DNA of 64,000 bases from Lanius collurio (taxonomy: Eukaryota > Chordata > Aves > Passeriformes > Laniidae): NCBI GenBank assembly GCA_020086605.1, contig JACBWW010000017.1, positions 20,261,639 to 20,325,638 of the forward strand. Reading direction: 5' to 3'. Made by a program: the position numbers and the translations under genes. Shown piece after piece: positions 13,501 to 28,500 of this stretch; positions within the stretch are counted from its first letter, which is position 1, and every line of letters begins with the position of its first letter. Under the pieces are notes generated by a model that saw only the letters and a program-made list of their open reading frames with translations, ran no database searches and was not told where the DNA came from.

Positions 13501-16500
13501 CCAAAATATGCAAGAATTTTGATATTAATCATTATACAAAGGTTCAGCAGGCTTACAGGCTGCTTGGAAAAACACAGGTTAGTACTTATCTTTTGAGGAA
13601 GTTACAGAGAATATTCATGTCACAGCATGAAGCTTTGATTACTGTGATGGAAACTTATTTTCCTAATTGTTGTGGTTTAATCCCAGGTGGCATCTTAGCC
13701 CCCCACAGCAGGATGCTTCCTCCCCCTTGGTGGGATGGCAAAGTCAGATGGTGTTCAGCCATCCCCAGGACTCCATCATGTGTAGCAGTGACTTGTGAAG
13801 ACGAACTTCACTCCAAACATCCCCCTGTTCTGTCTTCCTGCCCCAACTTTTACTGCCAAGGATGATACCACATGTAATGGAATATCCCTTTGGTCAGCTC
13901 TCCTGGCTGTATCTCCTCCCAGCTCCTGGTGCACCCCAGCCCACTGTGGAGGGTTGGGGTAAGAAGCACAAAAGGCCTTGAGCCTGTGTAAGCGCTGCTC
14001 AGCAATGGCTAAAACTTCCCTGAGATATCAACACTGTTTCCAGCACAAATCAAAAGCACAGCCCCATGCCCCATAATAGCTACTGTAAAGAAAATTAACT
14101 CTATCCCAGACAAAACTAGCACACTAATGCTGATGAATCTTGCTGAGTATACAAAGGTTTTTATAATGCTCAGATAATTTAACAGTATTTGCTAAAGGTA
14201 AGCTGTCTGTTACTGCAACATGTAGCTTTTTGGACGGGTTATAACTGTAGCAGTTGCATATTTCAGCTCTGTTTATACTACTGTTGGCACTATTCATTCT
14301 ATTTGGTCATGTGAATACTATTTTTTATATAGCTAGTTCTGTGTTTCTGGGTTGTGCACATCTGCCTTGAGTATTCCATTTTATATTGTACTCTTAACAT
14401 GGTGGGAATGGAACATGTGAGAAAATAGTTTTTTTGCAGTAAAATACCTCCCATGACACGTCAAACACATACTGTGGACGTGTCCTGAAAGTTACATCTC
14501 TGTGTGCTTAGAGCATTTTCTGTGTAAATAAGACCTAAGTTCTTCTATAGGGTAGAGTTCTCTTGCCTGGTGCACTGCCTTGAGGCTTCACACTGGCTTG
14601 TTTTTCTGAGAAGGCAGTGAACCAGTTTCCTTCTGCAGCAGGTTTGAAGTATGGGAGCGAATATCAAGGTCCTGTGAAGGAAAGATAAAGGATAAGGAGG
14701 CTTGAAAGTCTTGGAGCATGTTTTGTCAGTCATCAGTGTTCATAACACAGTGAGGCTGCACACGGTGGTGCCAGTGTAACAGTGATGATTTACTTAGGGA
14801 AGAGATTCTCCCAGAAAGATTTAGTTGCTAAAGATCAAGTCAAAGCACCTGTCCCCTGATGAAGACAGGACAAGAACCCCATTCATTTTTTATTATGCTT
14901 GGTTTTTTTAATGGCATTTCCAAATGTCAAAAGCATATCTGATATAAGATTACCTTTCTTGGATTTGTTTTAAATTTTTGCTTGTTTGTTTTGCTTCTTT
15001 CTAATTAGAACCTTTCTAGCAAAGTTGAGTTCTTTTTTTCCTGTTTTGATAGTGTAGCTCTGCAATAGGATAGAAATGGATTTACTTCCCAGACTTTGTT
15101 AATGTGCAGAACTATTGGAATGCAACTTAAATCAGGGGAAAAGATTAATTAGACTTTTTCTTCTTTTAGTGAATTGTATGTAATTTCTTATTTACTGAAC
15201 AAAAATGAATACAATGCATTCTCTGCTCCAAGTCAAGTGCATGACATGTTGAGAAAGGCAGATTTTTTTGTTGGAGAGGAATGAAGTTTCTGACAAAAAT
15301 AAAGTGTTATTTGTTACTGCATGGTTTTACCTGCTTTGTTCCATTTAGAATGACTTGTTTTTGACATTCTTTTTATAACTATTAAAGTAAGTATTTTGAA
15401 CTTGTCCTGAAAATAATTTAGTTGCATTGTTATTGAAATATCTCCCACATTGACCTCTTTGCAGTAAACAAAATGTCAAGTATCTTCAGTACTTTTCATT
15501 ATTTTATTTGTCATCCTGTTTTCTTTGGCTAATTCAAGTTAGGACTAGCTGTAGAAGTTGAGCTGTTTTCAATAGGATTTAAGCAGAATTGCTTCTTTGT
15601 TTCTTATGGAGTAATTGAGTTCTCAGCTCTTGTCAGTAGGTAAAAATGTCAAATAGGAAGTACTGAAACTGAACATTTTCAAATCTGAAGGATCTGATAA
15701 CTTTATTCTTGCATGTGAAAGACTTTTTTTATAAATTCCTATATACCAAATGCTGATTATATGTATGTACTGAAGCAGTGAAAAAATTCAGTTTCTGAAA
15801 TGGAATAATGTTACACACAGTTTATTAACAACAGGGACACTCGGGAAACATCCTGACCTGAAACTTGGACATGATTATGGCAAAACAAATATGTTATGTA
15901 GTCATTAGTCCTTAGTACATATATGTAACTTCTTGCTGGAAAAAGTAGTCTTTTTTTAGGAAAAAAAAAGAGGTCTTTTTTTCCTATCAAAAAGAGGAGT
16001 TTTATAGGAAATTTATTTATACAATGTGCATGCCTTTCTGTAATACTTAATTCTACTTTGAATTCTTCATTCTGGCAAGTGGATGAAAACTTGTAATCGT
16101 GCTTTTAATTTTAATCATTGCAAAGGAAATATTTTTTATTTATTTGGAAGTGTTTCCACTGGGAGAAATAGCATGTATCTCAACTAATTTTTTTTTTTTT
16201 ACATGTTATCAGTATTTGGGAGGTTAAATAAATGAGTGAGTAAATTGTATAATTAGCTGTATTATATAGATCTAAAATTAATATTTACTAGTGAAAATGT
16301 ACAAAAAAATGATAAATTATAGAGGGAAGATGGCAGAGGAAACTGGTTTTACTTTTAATACCTGAACTCTTTTATGTGACCATATTGTAATATTGCCAAG
16401 AATATGTTAGGTATTTTTCTAAAATTTCTGTTTTCAGAGATTGGAGGACATGCTTACAAATGCTCAGTACTGATAAGGACTTATGTTAAAAGGTGATAGT

Positions 16501-19500
16501 ATATGACAAATTGAATTTTACTATTTGATTTTATGTTACTCCGTTTCTTTCAGACAGCAATGGACCAGTTACATATGCACTTCACTCAAGCCATTCACAA
16601 CACCGTGTTTCAAGTAGTCCTTGGATATGTGGAGCTGTGTGCAGGAAACACAGACACCAAGTTTCAGAAGTTACAGTACAAAGACCTCTGTACAGTATGT
16701 AATTCTTGCATATATGTGTGGTTTTTTATCTGATTTTTTTCACTGTTGTAAGTGTACCTTATGTCAGTATGCTCAGTTGTTAACTCTGCAGCGTAGAGTT
16801 AACAACTCAATTAATACACTTATGGCCACTTGAGATATTTGTTACTGACAACTTAATGTTGATTTTGATTACACTAAATCTTAGGACCTTGGAGTTACTG
16901 TGCCCTCCATCTAACAAACAAAAAGCAGCATTTCAAAACGTGTGTCTTCAGTATGATATGCTAGCTATTGGAATAACTATTATCTTTGAACTTTATTCCA
17001 GTGGATTTAGGTAGTATTCACAATTTCTCTGATACTGCATTTCAGGAAGAATTCTTGTAAAGATGCTAATTTAATTGGAGTCTTCACATTTTTCCTGACT
17101 TTGTCTCATTCACTTTGCATTCTCACTTTTAATTTTTCTCTTTTGATATCTGGGTAAGGGACAGCTGTAATATTGCCATTCGAAAGCCTGATGATAGGCA
17201 GATCATGGACTGGAAATATCCATGTATTTTCTTATAGTATAAATTTTAAATGCAGTTTCTTGCACAGTTTGTAATGTTGTTAGAATGAATTACTGTAGTT
17301 TGGGTAGCATTTTTAGTTCACTCTTTAATATTTTCACTTGAGATTTTACTGTTACACCCTGAGAAATTTTCTAAAACTTCAGTGATGGGGAAGAAGAATG
17401 TGAGATATTTTAGATGGTTCTAACATTGATTTACAATTTGATATCATAAATGTTCTTTAGGATGTTTATTTCAGTTACAGACTAAGCCCTCATCACACTT
17501 CATCAACTTAAGGACCCATCCCATTAGTTGCAGTTTATTAAATTAAAATGCAGTCACAAGGAGATTGAAGTTCATATTCTGATCCATTTTTTGTTTTTTT
17601 ACTTCTCTTATCTCCTGGGATCATGTAGCTTCCACTAGTAAACAACACATCTACAATGAAAACCATTTCATTTTAAAGAGGTGCCTCTTTGACTTAAAAA
17701 GCTTACATAATCTAAGAGCTTTCATATAAATGAAAGTGTGATATGCAAAGTAAATTTATTGGAAATAATTGACTTAAGTTATGAACATAATGAGTAAGAT
17801 TCTGGATAGGTGGTATTTCCACTTCACTGAGATGAATTCTAGCTGCAGAAAGCCAGCAAAGTCTGATCTTTGATGTCTGGACTGCAGTCCTTTCATTTTT
17901 TACTATAAGCCTTCAGAGTGTGGTTTTATTTTCGTTTCTTAGTTTCTAATGAACTTTTCTTATAGGTTATTCTTCGTTTTTGTTTTATAATTCTGTAAGC
18001 CCTTCAGGTTATTTCTCATTCCTTGCTAATACTAATGATACCAAGCCCATTTATTTACACTTACAAACTACTACTGAACTGCTTCTGACATCTTCTAAAA
18101 TAAACACACACTTTGTGTGTTGCTGTTTATCCTTATATTTGAGCGTGTGGAGGAATCATTCAGGTGCTTGGAAATATTGTATGCCTTTTGTTTTACACAG
18201 AAAGAGTGTGGCTTTAACTGCATGGCCACAAAATTATTTCCTCATTATTTTTATTTTTTTTTTACTTATGTAAAGCCTTAAAGAGATGATGCTTAAGTTA
18301 TGTGACCCTTCAATAGCTGGCACTCTGTATAAAGGAAGGTACTCAGACTTTGGGACTTTAATGTACTATGAATGTTGCTGTAATTGCATTGAAATTTTCT
18401 TTTTAAATTTTTCTTTAAAATCTTGGTAACCATTAGATATTTAGGGATAGGCTGCAGATGGGAAATTTTGGTCTCTTACGAACCATGCTGTTCAGTGTTG
18501 GTTGTTACCTGTTGCAATGCATTTGTGAAATCAGGATGCTGAATAAGATGAACTATCATAGCAATTCAATTTCTAATTTCCTGTAGAAAAACCAGCAGGT
18601 TTTCATCTCATGCATTCAGTTGTTGGGGAATAAATTGTTTAAGACTGGAGCCTTCTTTCTCTTCGTTTAGTTCTAGTGAGAACCCTTTTCAGGCTGTCTA
18701 TGATGTTAAACCAGGATGCTCTTAACATATAAAGGGTTATGAAGTACTTACTCTGATTAAACAAGGGAAGTAATATAAAATTCAGTATTCCTTTTGAGGC
18801 AGATATTCTGCTGCGTGTTTCTAAAAATCTATCAAAGTGAAATCACCTAGCTTATTTCCATAAGTATATGGCTAGTGGGGGACTGTAGTGGCTTTTTTGT
18901 TTATTTTGTTTGTATCTTTTTGGAAGTCAAGTACTGGATATTGTAATAATGTGAGTCTTTTTTAAAAGAATAATGTTTTCAGAAATTCTTAAGCATTTAT
19001 CAAAGTTAGTGCTTGTACATTCAGAGTCACTGTTTCATTGTTGAGTGTTTCTTTTCTTAGCAATGTAAAAGCCATGCTTTTACATCTCTTCTCTTTTTGA
19101 GTACTGCTGGAGCAGGCAAAGGTTTGCTGCTTCAGTCTCAAGTTTTGATTTTCTTTATTTTAGTATAAGCTTAAAGAAATTTAGTTGTTTCCTTAGTCTA
19201 TATTGAATTATCTTGGTCTTTAGTAAGTAATCCTTTCTTCCTGTCCACCTGAAAGTCAGTATGTCTTCAAGTATAGTGATCTGCACAAACTTTAGATTTT
19301 AGATACTAAAAGCCCTGAAATACAGTAAGAGTAACATTTCCTGGTAAGTTAGTAGAGAAAATTGCTGAATCAGCAAGTTTGTTTGTTTTTTAGACTACTT
19401 CTTTAAAGATCTTTCAACCCAATGGGGTATTTGCCAGGAGGGCTTCTCTGTAGCACTGAAGTACAAAAGTCTGTATTATTGAACTGACACACTGGGGTGG

Positions 19501-22500
19501 CTGCATCCCTCTAGTGAGATGTGCTGACCATTAGACTTTATGGCTTTACTTCTGTCTCTGTGTCACTGCAAAATAAATGTAAGAGGCAGTTAACATACAG
19601 GCCAATTGAGAAGAGGGAAAAAAAAGATGCTAACAAAAACACTTTGTACTTTTGAACAGCACTTGATTAGCTGACAAAAATCAGGAATCTGTCACCTCTT
19701 AAAATACATTTTAAATGAAATTGCTGTATGTCAGCTCAACTGTATGGATTTGGAGAGTTTTGTATGGCTTGTGTTGCTGCAGCAAAAAATGAACACAATT
19801 TTGAAGTTTCACGGTGCTGTTTTGTTTTTCTGCAGCATATTACATCAGACAGCTACATTCCATGCCTTGCTGATCTCTGCAAAGCCCTCTGGGAAGTCAT
19901 GCTCAGTTACTACCGAACGATGCAGTGGCATGAGAACCATGACCAAGATGAAGCAGCAGTTGTGTCTTCTGGTAAGAAACTTCTGGAAGCAAAACTTCTG
20001 ATATTTGGAAATAGTTTTTCTTGTGCTTAAGTTACTAGTTTGTGTGTTGGTATCTTTGAGGTCTTGGCTCAGTGCCTTCAGCATTTTTGCTTACAGTGTG
20101 CAGTAAAGACTGGAACACTCACTGGAGTTTTTTGCTCTTCAGTATAAGGTTAATTTTTTAATGAATATTTGTATGTGCCAGTCTTGCAGATATAAAGTAT
20201 TTTATTTTAAACAGTGCTTAAAGGAAATGTCCATCCCTTATTGTGTGGAATCTTAAAAGCAGCTAATAAAAAATTTTTAAAGTGTGGATTTGCAGGAGCT
20301 GTTTTTTGATTTGAAGCCATTACTTGAGATGAAATTTTTATAACTATATCAGATGAAAAAATCAGAGTTGAAATATTTGGTTTGGAGACGCACTATGTGA
20401 AGAAAGATTCTAAAGTTTTGATTGAATTGCTCTTTGTCAATAATATTTACATTTTAAATAAGACAGTTGCATTTTCTTCTCTTGTTTCCACTTTGCTGTG
20501 GTTTTTGCTGATGTAAAATCAAGCGGGTACCATAATGTACTTATTTCATAGAAAAATTATCACAGTAGACTCCTTATTCAGCCACATATGCACTTATAAA
20601 GCTAGTTTCCCTTGGTGTTATTACTTGTGTTGCCCCGAGGAAAGAAAATAATCAGCACTCTAAAGCCTTTTATAGGAACTATTAAGCCTAATAAAGTGAT
20701 ATATTCAGTCACATGCATGATTTATATGCAGTACTTTTAAATGCATGCCAGAGTGTTTTGGTATGTCTGTCACTAATCTTCTGTCACTCAGTTTTTAATT
20801 TTCTAGAGATGTGGTTTAGCCATAATGTACAACTGAAATGTAGGTGATCCACTGAATCACTTTTTCAAATACCTCAGCAATGATAAAGCACACAAAAGGG
20901 AATTTTACAAGTACAGTACAATTTCAGAGGGACTATAAATATCTACTGCTTGTTTTTTTTTTTTTCTAAAACTCATTGCTCATTCTACAGTAATTACTAA
21001 ACCTGTACATGGAATTCTCATTTCATACTTGTTAATTTAATGGCTGTGATATGTGGTAAAGCCAAAGTAAAATTCCTGTAAAAAAGGCATGTGTGTCAGA
21101 AGGAACCAGGGAGGCAGTTCAGGAGACTATGCTACAGTTTTTTTCTCAAGTAAGCCCCATAGACTGGAGCAATAGATGTACCACTATGTCTGGCTTTTAT
21201 AATTTTGGGAACTCAAGACTGTCCCAGTATTGTTCAAGTTAATGTCAGCACTCTGAGAAAGTACCTTAAATGTGTCAAGGGGACTCTTGATCTTAGAAGT
21301 TGGACTTCAAAGACATTATTTATATAGCTCTTTGTATTTTAATACTGAAACGTGTCCAAAAGAAGTCCTTAGAAAGACAGAATTAAGTATTTGTATGTAG
21401 AACTTGTTCACTAATTTTCTCTTCAGTAAGATTAAACTAAAATTATCAACCTAACATGAAATGAATTCTACATCATATTTAATGAGCTACTACTTATTCT
21501 GTGATTTTGTTTGTACAGTAAACAGCAAGTTGTTGTAATTTGGGGTTTCATCCTTGAAAATAAGCTACTTACTGGAAAATTTTCCATTACACTGTTTGTT
21601 GTAGTCAGAGCACTGTTTATATTTTTAGTAAAGAGTCAAACAGAAAATGAGTTTTAAAGGGACCCATGCAGGTAATTTTTGTCTTCCCTGCCTGAATCAA
21701 AGTTAACTTTGAAGTCACCCTGGTTTGTGTGAGGGCTCGCCTGTTTCAGTTGGATTTTCACATGCCATGAAATTGACTATGATGGTGGTGCAATTTACAT
21801 GTATTCATGAGACAATGGTTTAATAGAAGACCTGAAAGTGAGTCGTAAAATGATCACTGTGGCACTTTAACTCCTGATTTCACAAGTGTAATCCTAGGGG
21901 TAAAAGTTGGTAATAACTCTAGTATCTATAAAAGATTCAAAGAAAAGCAAGAAGAAAATTATGTAGGATGTAAGTTGAATTTCAACCATTTTAATTTTCA
22001 AAACATTTCATTTATAGTACTCTGTAAATTCTGTGCAAGACCTGCTTAATATTCAAAGAATGAAGCTAGAGGACAGAGATTTGATTGATTCCTTTTTTTT
22101 TTGTCTTTCCTCTACATGCAAGGATTAAACAAAAACCTTTTGTTACGGCTGAAAGCTGCCTTTTTGAATTTTTGAGAAATACTGAAAAACCTGAAGAATT
22201 ACTGTATTTAAATCAGGCATCTAGAATAATAACTCCTGGGTGGTTTTGTTCCTTATTTTTATGTGTAGTTATGAACATTTATATGTTCTCTACCTGTTCC
22301 AAATTCCTCAATGCAAAATGTGTAAATGCTTGCCTAGTCCTTGATTTTCAAGGAAGTTGTCCTAAATTAGTGTGTTTGCATGTGTGAAATTAGCTTCAGT
22401 GCAGTTCATTAAAGGACTGGAAGCAAGACCTTCCAGCATGACTGGCCACAAACCAGGAGCATTGGGAGACTGACACAGAGAGACTATTACATTGATTTTT

Positions 22501-25500
22501 TTAGTGAACAATAACATTTATGTTGCAGTGTCTGTCAACCATTCCTTCATGAATGGCAGCTTGTGAGTACAAGGACTATGGTCTTAATCTAGAGAACTGG
22601 TCAAAGGCACTGACTTGTTTAGGATTGGCTTCAGTCTGCAGGAGTTTAAAAAAGAGGAGTTGCAGAAACCTATGAAGATTGTGCTGTGGCTAAGATTGCT
22701 GGTTTTGTTTCCTTGGACAGTCTGAGAAAGGTTAAATCCACTTAGAGGTTTTCTGCTTGGGGTATTCTTTCTGTTTATGTTTCATTTAATCTTCTGTGGA
22801 AGATCAGGAAAATGCATTTGTCAGAATTATTGCTTTCAGAAGATGAGCATATTTAGGTACAGTTACTAAATCATAGTTTATGTAGGCAGTGGGTAATATT
22901 TGTTTTATGATTTTTCTTTCATAAGGAAATTTTTTTTTGCATGCCCTGCAACAGTAGATGTAGTACAGAATTATGTTTAAGGCTGTTTTATGTGCAAACA
23001 AGACCTTTATCATCTCATTTTGACTTATTAGGGTAAATTCTCAGTTAACCTGCAAAAGCAGTCTCAATATCTTTACACAGGAAAAAATTGAACACAGCTT
23101 TGCAGCCTTGGAAGAAATGAATATCCCTAATATAAATCCAAATTCCTGACTGTATTTTATTATGTTTTTAATTTTGATGAAGCGTTATTCAATTGACAGT
23201 ACTGGAGCTTTTACATTCTGGCTGGTTATTATGCTGGCTCTGTGCTCTTGAGTTCCAGCTGAGTGGGAGACACTTTAACTCAACTGGCTGTGTTTGTATG
23301 TCCACTACTGTAATCCCTAGCTTGCAGATAAAGCTTGTGTATGATAAAGTTCATAATTTAATAACATGTCCAGACACACCTTATGGTTCCATCTGCAAAA
23401 AATCAAGCAAAGCCACCATCCTTCTCAGTATTCATATTCCCCACAATCATTTTTTTAATTTAAATAGAGGTACAGACGTAGAAGATGTCATATTTTTGTT
23501 GTTCCTGTTAAACTTATATAAACATAATAGGCAATAGTTCTTATTCTGAGAAACATACTCTGGAAAGGTTCAAATTGGAAACCAGGTAGTTGATGGGGAG
23601 AAGGACAATGTATATGATACTCTTTTACTTAAGAGTCAGGCCTAGGACTGGGAGAATGAGTCACTGCTAAGTGCTGTTTATAGTTGGTGATTGTTAAAAA
23701 AGGAAACTCTGCTCACTTAAGAGTAAGCACTGGATGATCTGAAGAAGATACAACCAAAACATGGTGACACTGCTGTGTATTTTGGTTTAACTGAATTGTC
23801 TGTGTCTGATACAAGTCATAACAATTCCTATTAGTGAATGTTTTTTCTTTCCTTCTCTTAAATATGTGGTAGTCCAGGCATTGTTGCAGGGTCCATTCTG
23901 CACACATCTGAAATGGTTGATCAAAATCTTGTATCCAGCATCCTATTCCTTACTGGCCTCTTTAGTGAGGTGCACACAATATTTACGTGATATTCATCTA
24001 GACTGCCGGGTCTGGATTCAGGGCAAGGCATGACAAGGAAAGAGCATTTACTTTGTTGATGAAAATTTCTGAGTGCTGACAAATGGAGGACAGATGTACA
24101 TTCTTTATGTTTCTGGACTCTTCTTGAATATACAACAAAAGTAGACATGAAAAATTGCTCTTTTCTCTAAGGAAGGTAAAACTAAATCAGAAGCTTTTCT
24201 GGAAAAAGCTGTGAATCCTAGTAATGAAGAACTGAAAAGGTCAGTCAGAGTTAGCTCTCACTGTGATCCTTGTAGCACATTGCTACCTAAGGAACACTAT
24301 TGGGACAGGTATTTGGTATGCAGGTGATGAAACTCTCCTGGTCTGCATTAGCATATAGTGCTTATATGCTTATATATGTGCATTATTCATTTCTGTTCAA
24401 AAGTTTAGAGCAAAGTAGCTCTTCTGGAATATGCATAATTGATAATATGGCAGTAGCTAAGGAAATTTAATTCTGTGTAGGATAACTTTCAAAGCTTTTG
24501 GAAATATTTACAATGCTTTTAACCTCAAGTTTCAGATGGCAACAATGTGATTGGGACTGAAGAGAACAGTTTTGACCGCAACTATGTAAAAAAGAAATTG
24601 GAACATGGACTTTCACGAATATGGCAGGTATGGGTTTTGAATTTTGTTTCCCCCTAAATATTTATTTCCCCCCCCCCTTCCAGCTCTCAGGTATTAATTA
24701 CAGTTATATTTATACTATTGTTCTTAAGAAATGTCTCCAGGTTTTTTTAAAAGTGATTTGTTTTGATTTGAATATCTCAAGGCCATGGAAATACAATTTT
24801 TCTATGACTCAGTGGTTGCAACGCTTCCAAACTCAGTCAAGATACCAAAACACTAACAGGACTTCCAGTCTGATTCTATTTCTTTCAACCTTTGTACTGC
24901 CACACAATTTATTTTCTTCTCATGTGCTTTTCTCTGTATACTGGTTTATATTTCTGGTATAACCATAGCTATGAAGAACCTGGAGCCTTGTGAACCTGCC
25001 TGGTTTTACAGTTTTCCTGGTGTGCCTGCTGGATCAGTTTGATGTGCAGTCACCCAAAATGTATGATGAAAAAGCTGAGTTGTGTTTTTGTGTTGACAAT
25101 AAAGCATCTAGGATTGACTCTGTCTGTGTTATAGAGTGCTAAAGAAACTGATTATAAAATTATTTTAGAGAAATTACCCATGTTATAGAAAACAGAATTC
25201 TATTCTAAATCTTGGAAAAAGAATTTATAAGTACAAGAAACCAAAAAGTGTTAATGAACCAGATATCCAAGCCTTCGCCTTTTGTCTTCAGTGTATTAAG
25301 CATACAAACACTTGTTTGTGTTTTGCAGGATGTTCAGTTGAAGGTGAAAACATATCTTCTGGGAACAGATCTGTCTAACTTCAAATACGACGACTTCATA
25401 TTTGTACTTGATATTACCAGCAGGTATACTGGTGTGGTCGTAAGACCTTTCAGTACATGTCTGCAAACTTGAGCTCTGATAAGATAGCGCTGTTGATTAA

Positions 25501-28500
25501 GGCTGATACCTGCATTCTGATGCCAGTTTCATTCAGATATGCTGGTAGCTTGAAGAGCAGTTCTTCTTTATTGTGAGAGCTTATGAGGATGTATTTGGGA
25601 GAGAGAGCATGAACTGCTTTGCTGCTCGAGTAGTGCTTAAGTGTGATACGATTTCAGTATTGTCTCCCTTTAAGATTTGGCATGTGCAGGTCTGACAATT
25701 TTTTGTCTAAGAGCTTTTAAAAGGAGTCTCAATTGAGCAGAAAAATACTATGGTACTACCAACCTGTATAATATTATATCCTTCTGTTTTGGTAATAAAA
25801 TGACAGATTGAGACTGTGAACTGACAGCTTTCCCTGTGTAGTGGGCTCTCAAAAATACCTTTATTTTACTATGGCTCTTTATCTCTCTGTGTATGATACA
25901 CAATGATAGGATTTGAAGGAAAATGAGACATGAATTTTTGTGGAATGCAACCTTAACATTACAATGTAACACTGGTTCTCTGTGTTTATGAAGATATGTG
26001 TACATTCACAGTTGGAACAGCAGTATTAAGAAATCAATAAATATTTCTGAACTTTTTTTTATTACTTTAGGCTGATGCAGGTTGGAGAAGAATTTTGTGG
26101 CAGTAAGTCCGAAGTTTTGCAAGAATCTATCAGAAAACAAAGTGTTAATTATTTCAAAACGTACCACAGGTGAGACAATTATATATGCAGTAGATGATTC
26201 TAAGGATGTTTATTATTGCTAGCTAAACACTTTCCAAAGGAATTCCCCTGCATAATGTTCCTGCATTGAGGCTGACAGAGTATGTTTCATGATGAGAATA
26301 AGGCTCTGAACCCTGCAGAAAGGGAGAGGATAGAGAAGCTTTTGCTTCCACTGTGTTTGTGGGAAACAGTTCTGAAGCAGGCAAGCCAGATAAAGTTGAA
26401 AAAAACTTTTTTATGTGGAACTTCAACAGTTTTTTAGGTTGCCTCTTTTCTCCTGGCATCCTGAGGAGGAATGCCTTCGAAGTCCATACTTTGTAGCAAA
26501 ACTGTGACGTCCTTTTCTATGCTATTGCTTAAGAAGACTCATCATGTATGACTATGAAATGTTTTTTTTCAATATGCAGTTCTGTCTTGCATCAAATAAG
26601 ATGTTTAGAACTGAGTCCATCCTTTTGAGTCATGTTTTCACGGCTTTTTCATTGGCAGGATTGAATTACATTTCAGTCAGCTCTTGTCATATCTGAGGCC
26701 ACTCGTGTTGTCATGGACAGGCATTCTCAGGACTCAGATATGATATATTGGCTATGACAGCTTCAAGACTTGTCTTTCTATTTGTTTGTTTTAGTTGTCT
26801 TGATTTTCCAAATGTTTTGGTTTGTGTCATTGATAAGTTTTTAATTCTAGTTGTCTAGCATTATGTTCTTTCTGAATGTAAAAAGCTAGAGAAGAAATAC
26901 AGCACTCCATGCTTTAAGTAATGCTTACTTTCCTAGTCTTGATCTGGTGTCCTCTGTTTTTTGGGAGCTGTTATTCAACTAATACATCCAGACCCATTTG
27001 AAAAGTCTGAGACTTTCCGCCTAAAATGTATAAAGTATGAAAATTAGGGTAGGAGAACTTGAAACAGTGTCTAAATTCAGAAGATGAAAATGTGGTTTGG
27101 AATTTCTTCCAGCTTTTGTAGTTTGTAGCTAGGAATTCTTTCTGGACATTTGATGAAGACCTCAGTTCAAGTTATCTGAAAAACTTGAACCTTAGTCAGA
27201 TCCACATTATGTCTTGTCAAGAGATACCACCTATTTTTATTTCTTGAAACTTTTCTGAATCCTGAACTGAATTTCATGAACTGATTTTGGTCTACCTAAA
27301 CATCTTTTGCTTCACTGACTTACCACTTAATGCCTTGCTGCATTAAGTAAATATAATTTTTACTGTTACAGTTATTTTTAACAGCTTAAAGAATTATAGA
27401 CCAATTTTCTGAATAATCTTTGAGTAAAATAAGTGTTAAGTAGCATTGATAGAATATATATAGAAATAATAATTTTTTGAAATATCTTGTGTTTTTTAGG
27501 ATAATGTAATTCTTGTGAAAATAATATGAAATATTTATTGACATGACTTAAATTATGTGAGACCTTTTAATAATTTCTACATGTTTTATGCTCCATGGGT
27601 ATTGTGAAGATTAATTGACTGATGTTTTCATCCTCAGAAGGAAAAATATAAAAAAACCCCTGTCTCAGAGCTATATCCCCTAGGTTATGTTATATAAAAG
27701 CTTTAAGCATCTTGCCTTTTCAGATCAAGCCAGTGGCATTCACTCCTTTTGAGTATTTAATTGGAGGGGGAAAAAAAAGCAGTAGTGCTTTTAAGGATTC
27801 ATTAGTACATGAAAGCTATAAAGAGCTGAAATGCTTAGAGTCCAGGAGTAATCAGTTCTTTGTTTTTGTAATTTGTCATACGTGGCCTCCTGAGCAGTGA
27901 GAACTGCCAGCATGGAGAAAATATTGAAAAGAATTGGCCATGTGTTTAAAAAACATACAAGAGAACGTAGTACAAGAGCATACATAAAGGCTTTTTTTGG
28001 GTGGAAATTGATTGTTCTGATAAATGAGAATGGACTTTTGGCAAAGAGCATCAGTAAGGTGATTTTTGAAATGCAATTTACTTTTTGTACTGATACACTT
28101 GTAAAAAGGTCACTAAAGCTTTTCAGAGAATGAATGCATCAGGTCTTCATGCATTCCCCTTTCTAGACATATATGCTGGTGAAAATTAAGAGCATTTGTT
28201 CAAGTACTCTCTCAGAGCCTTGGTTTTGAAATGCTTCAAAACTTGTTGTTTGGCTTTCAAATGTTTGCTTTTTTATGACTCTTTCACCTTAGTCTCCCTC
28301 AAAAGAATTTTAATCTGTAATTCTGGTCTTCACAGCATCTCTATCTATTGTTTCTGCTGGCTTAACTGCAAGAAGATCTGCAAGCTATGGGTACTTAATG
28401 CCCTGAAAATAGCACTTGTAGTCTATTTGTGTTTAACTGGTGAATTTAAATATACATGGCACAATTCAACACATTGCTTATGGCAATTGCTTGTGGCAAG

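Noticed and set aside
495..14123. The two LTRs as the ends of one provirus
   Set aside because: Each has its own different target duplication, the copies differ in length, and VPS50 exons lie between them.
15958..15984. Self-complementary A/T run (AGGAAAAAAA ... TTTTTTTCCT)
   Set aside because: Low complexity; a hairpin of this sort is expected by chance in A/T runs.
22085..23537. Plus-strand open frames of 100 and 114 codons in one intron
   Set aside because: No similarity recognised and no plausible splice sites giving a phase-compatible VPS50 exon; the flanking exons join perfectly without them.
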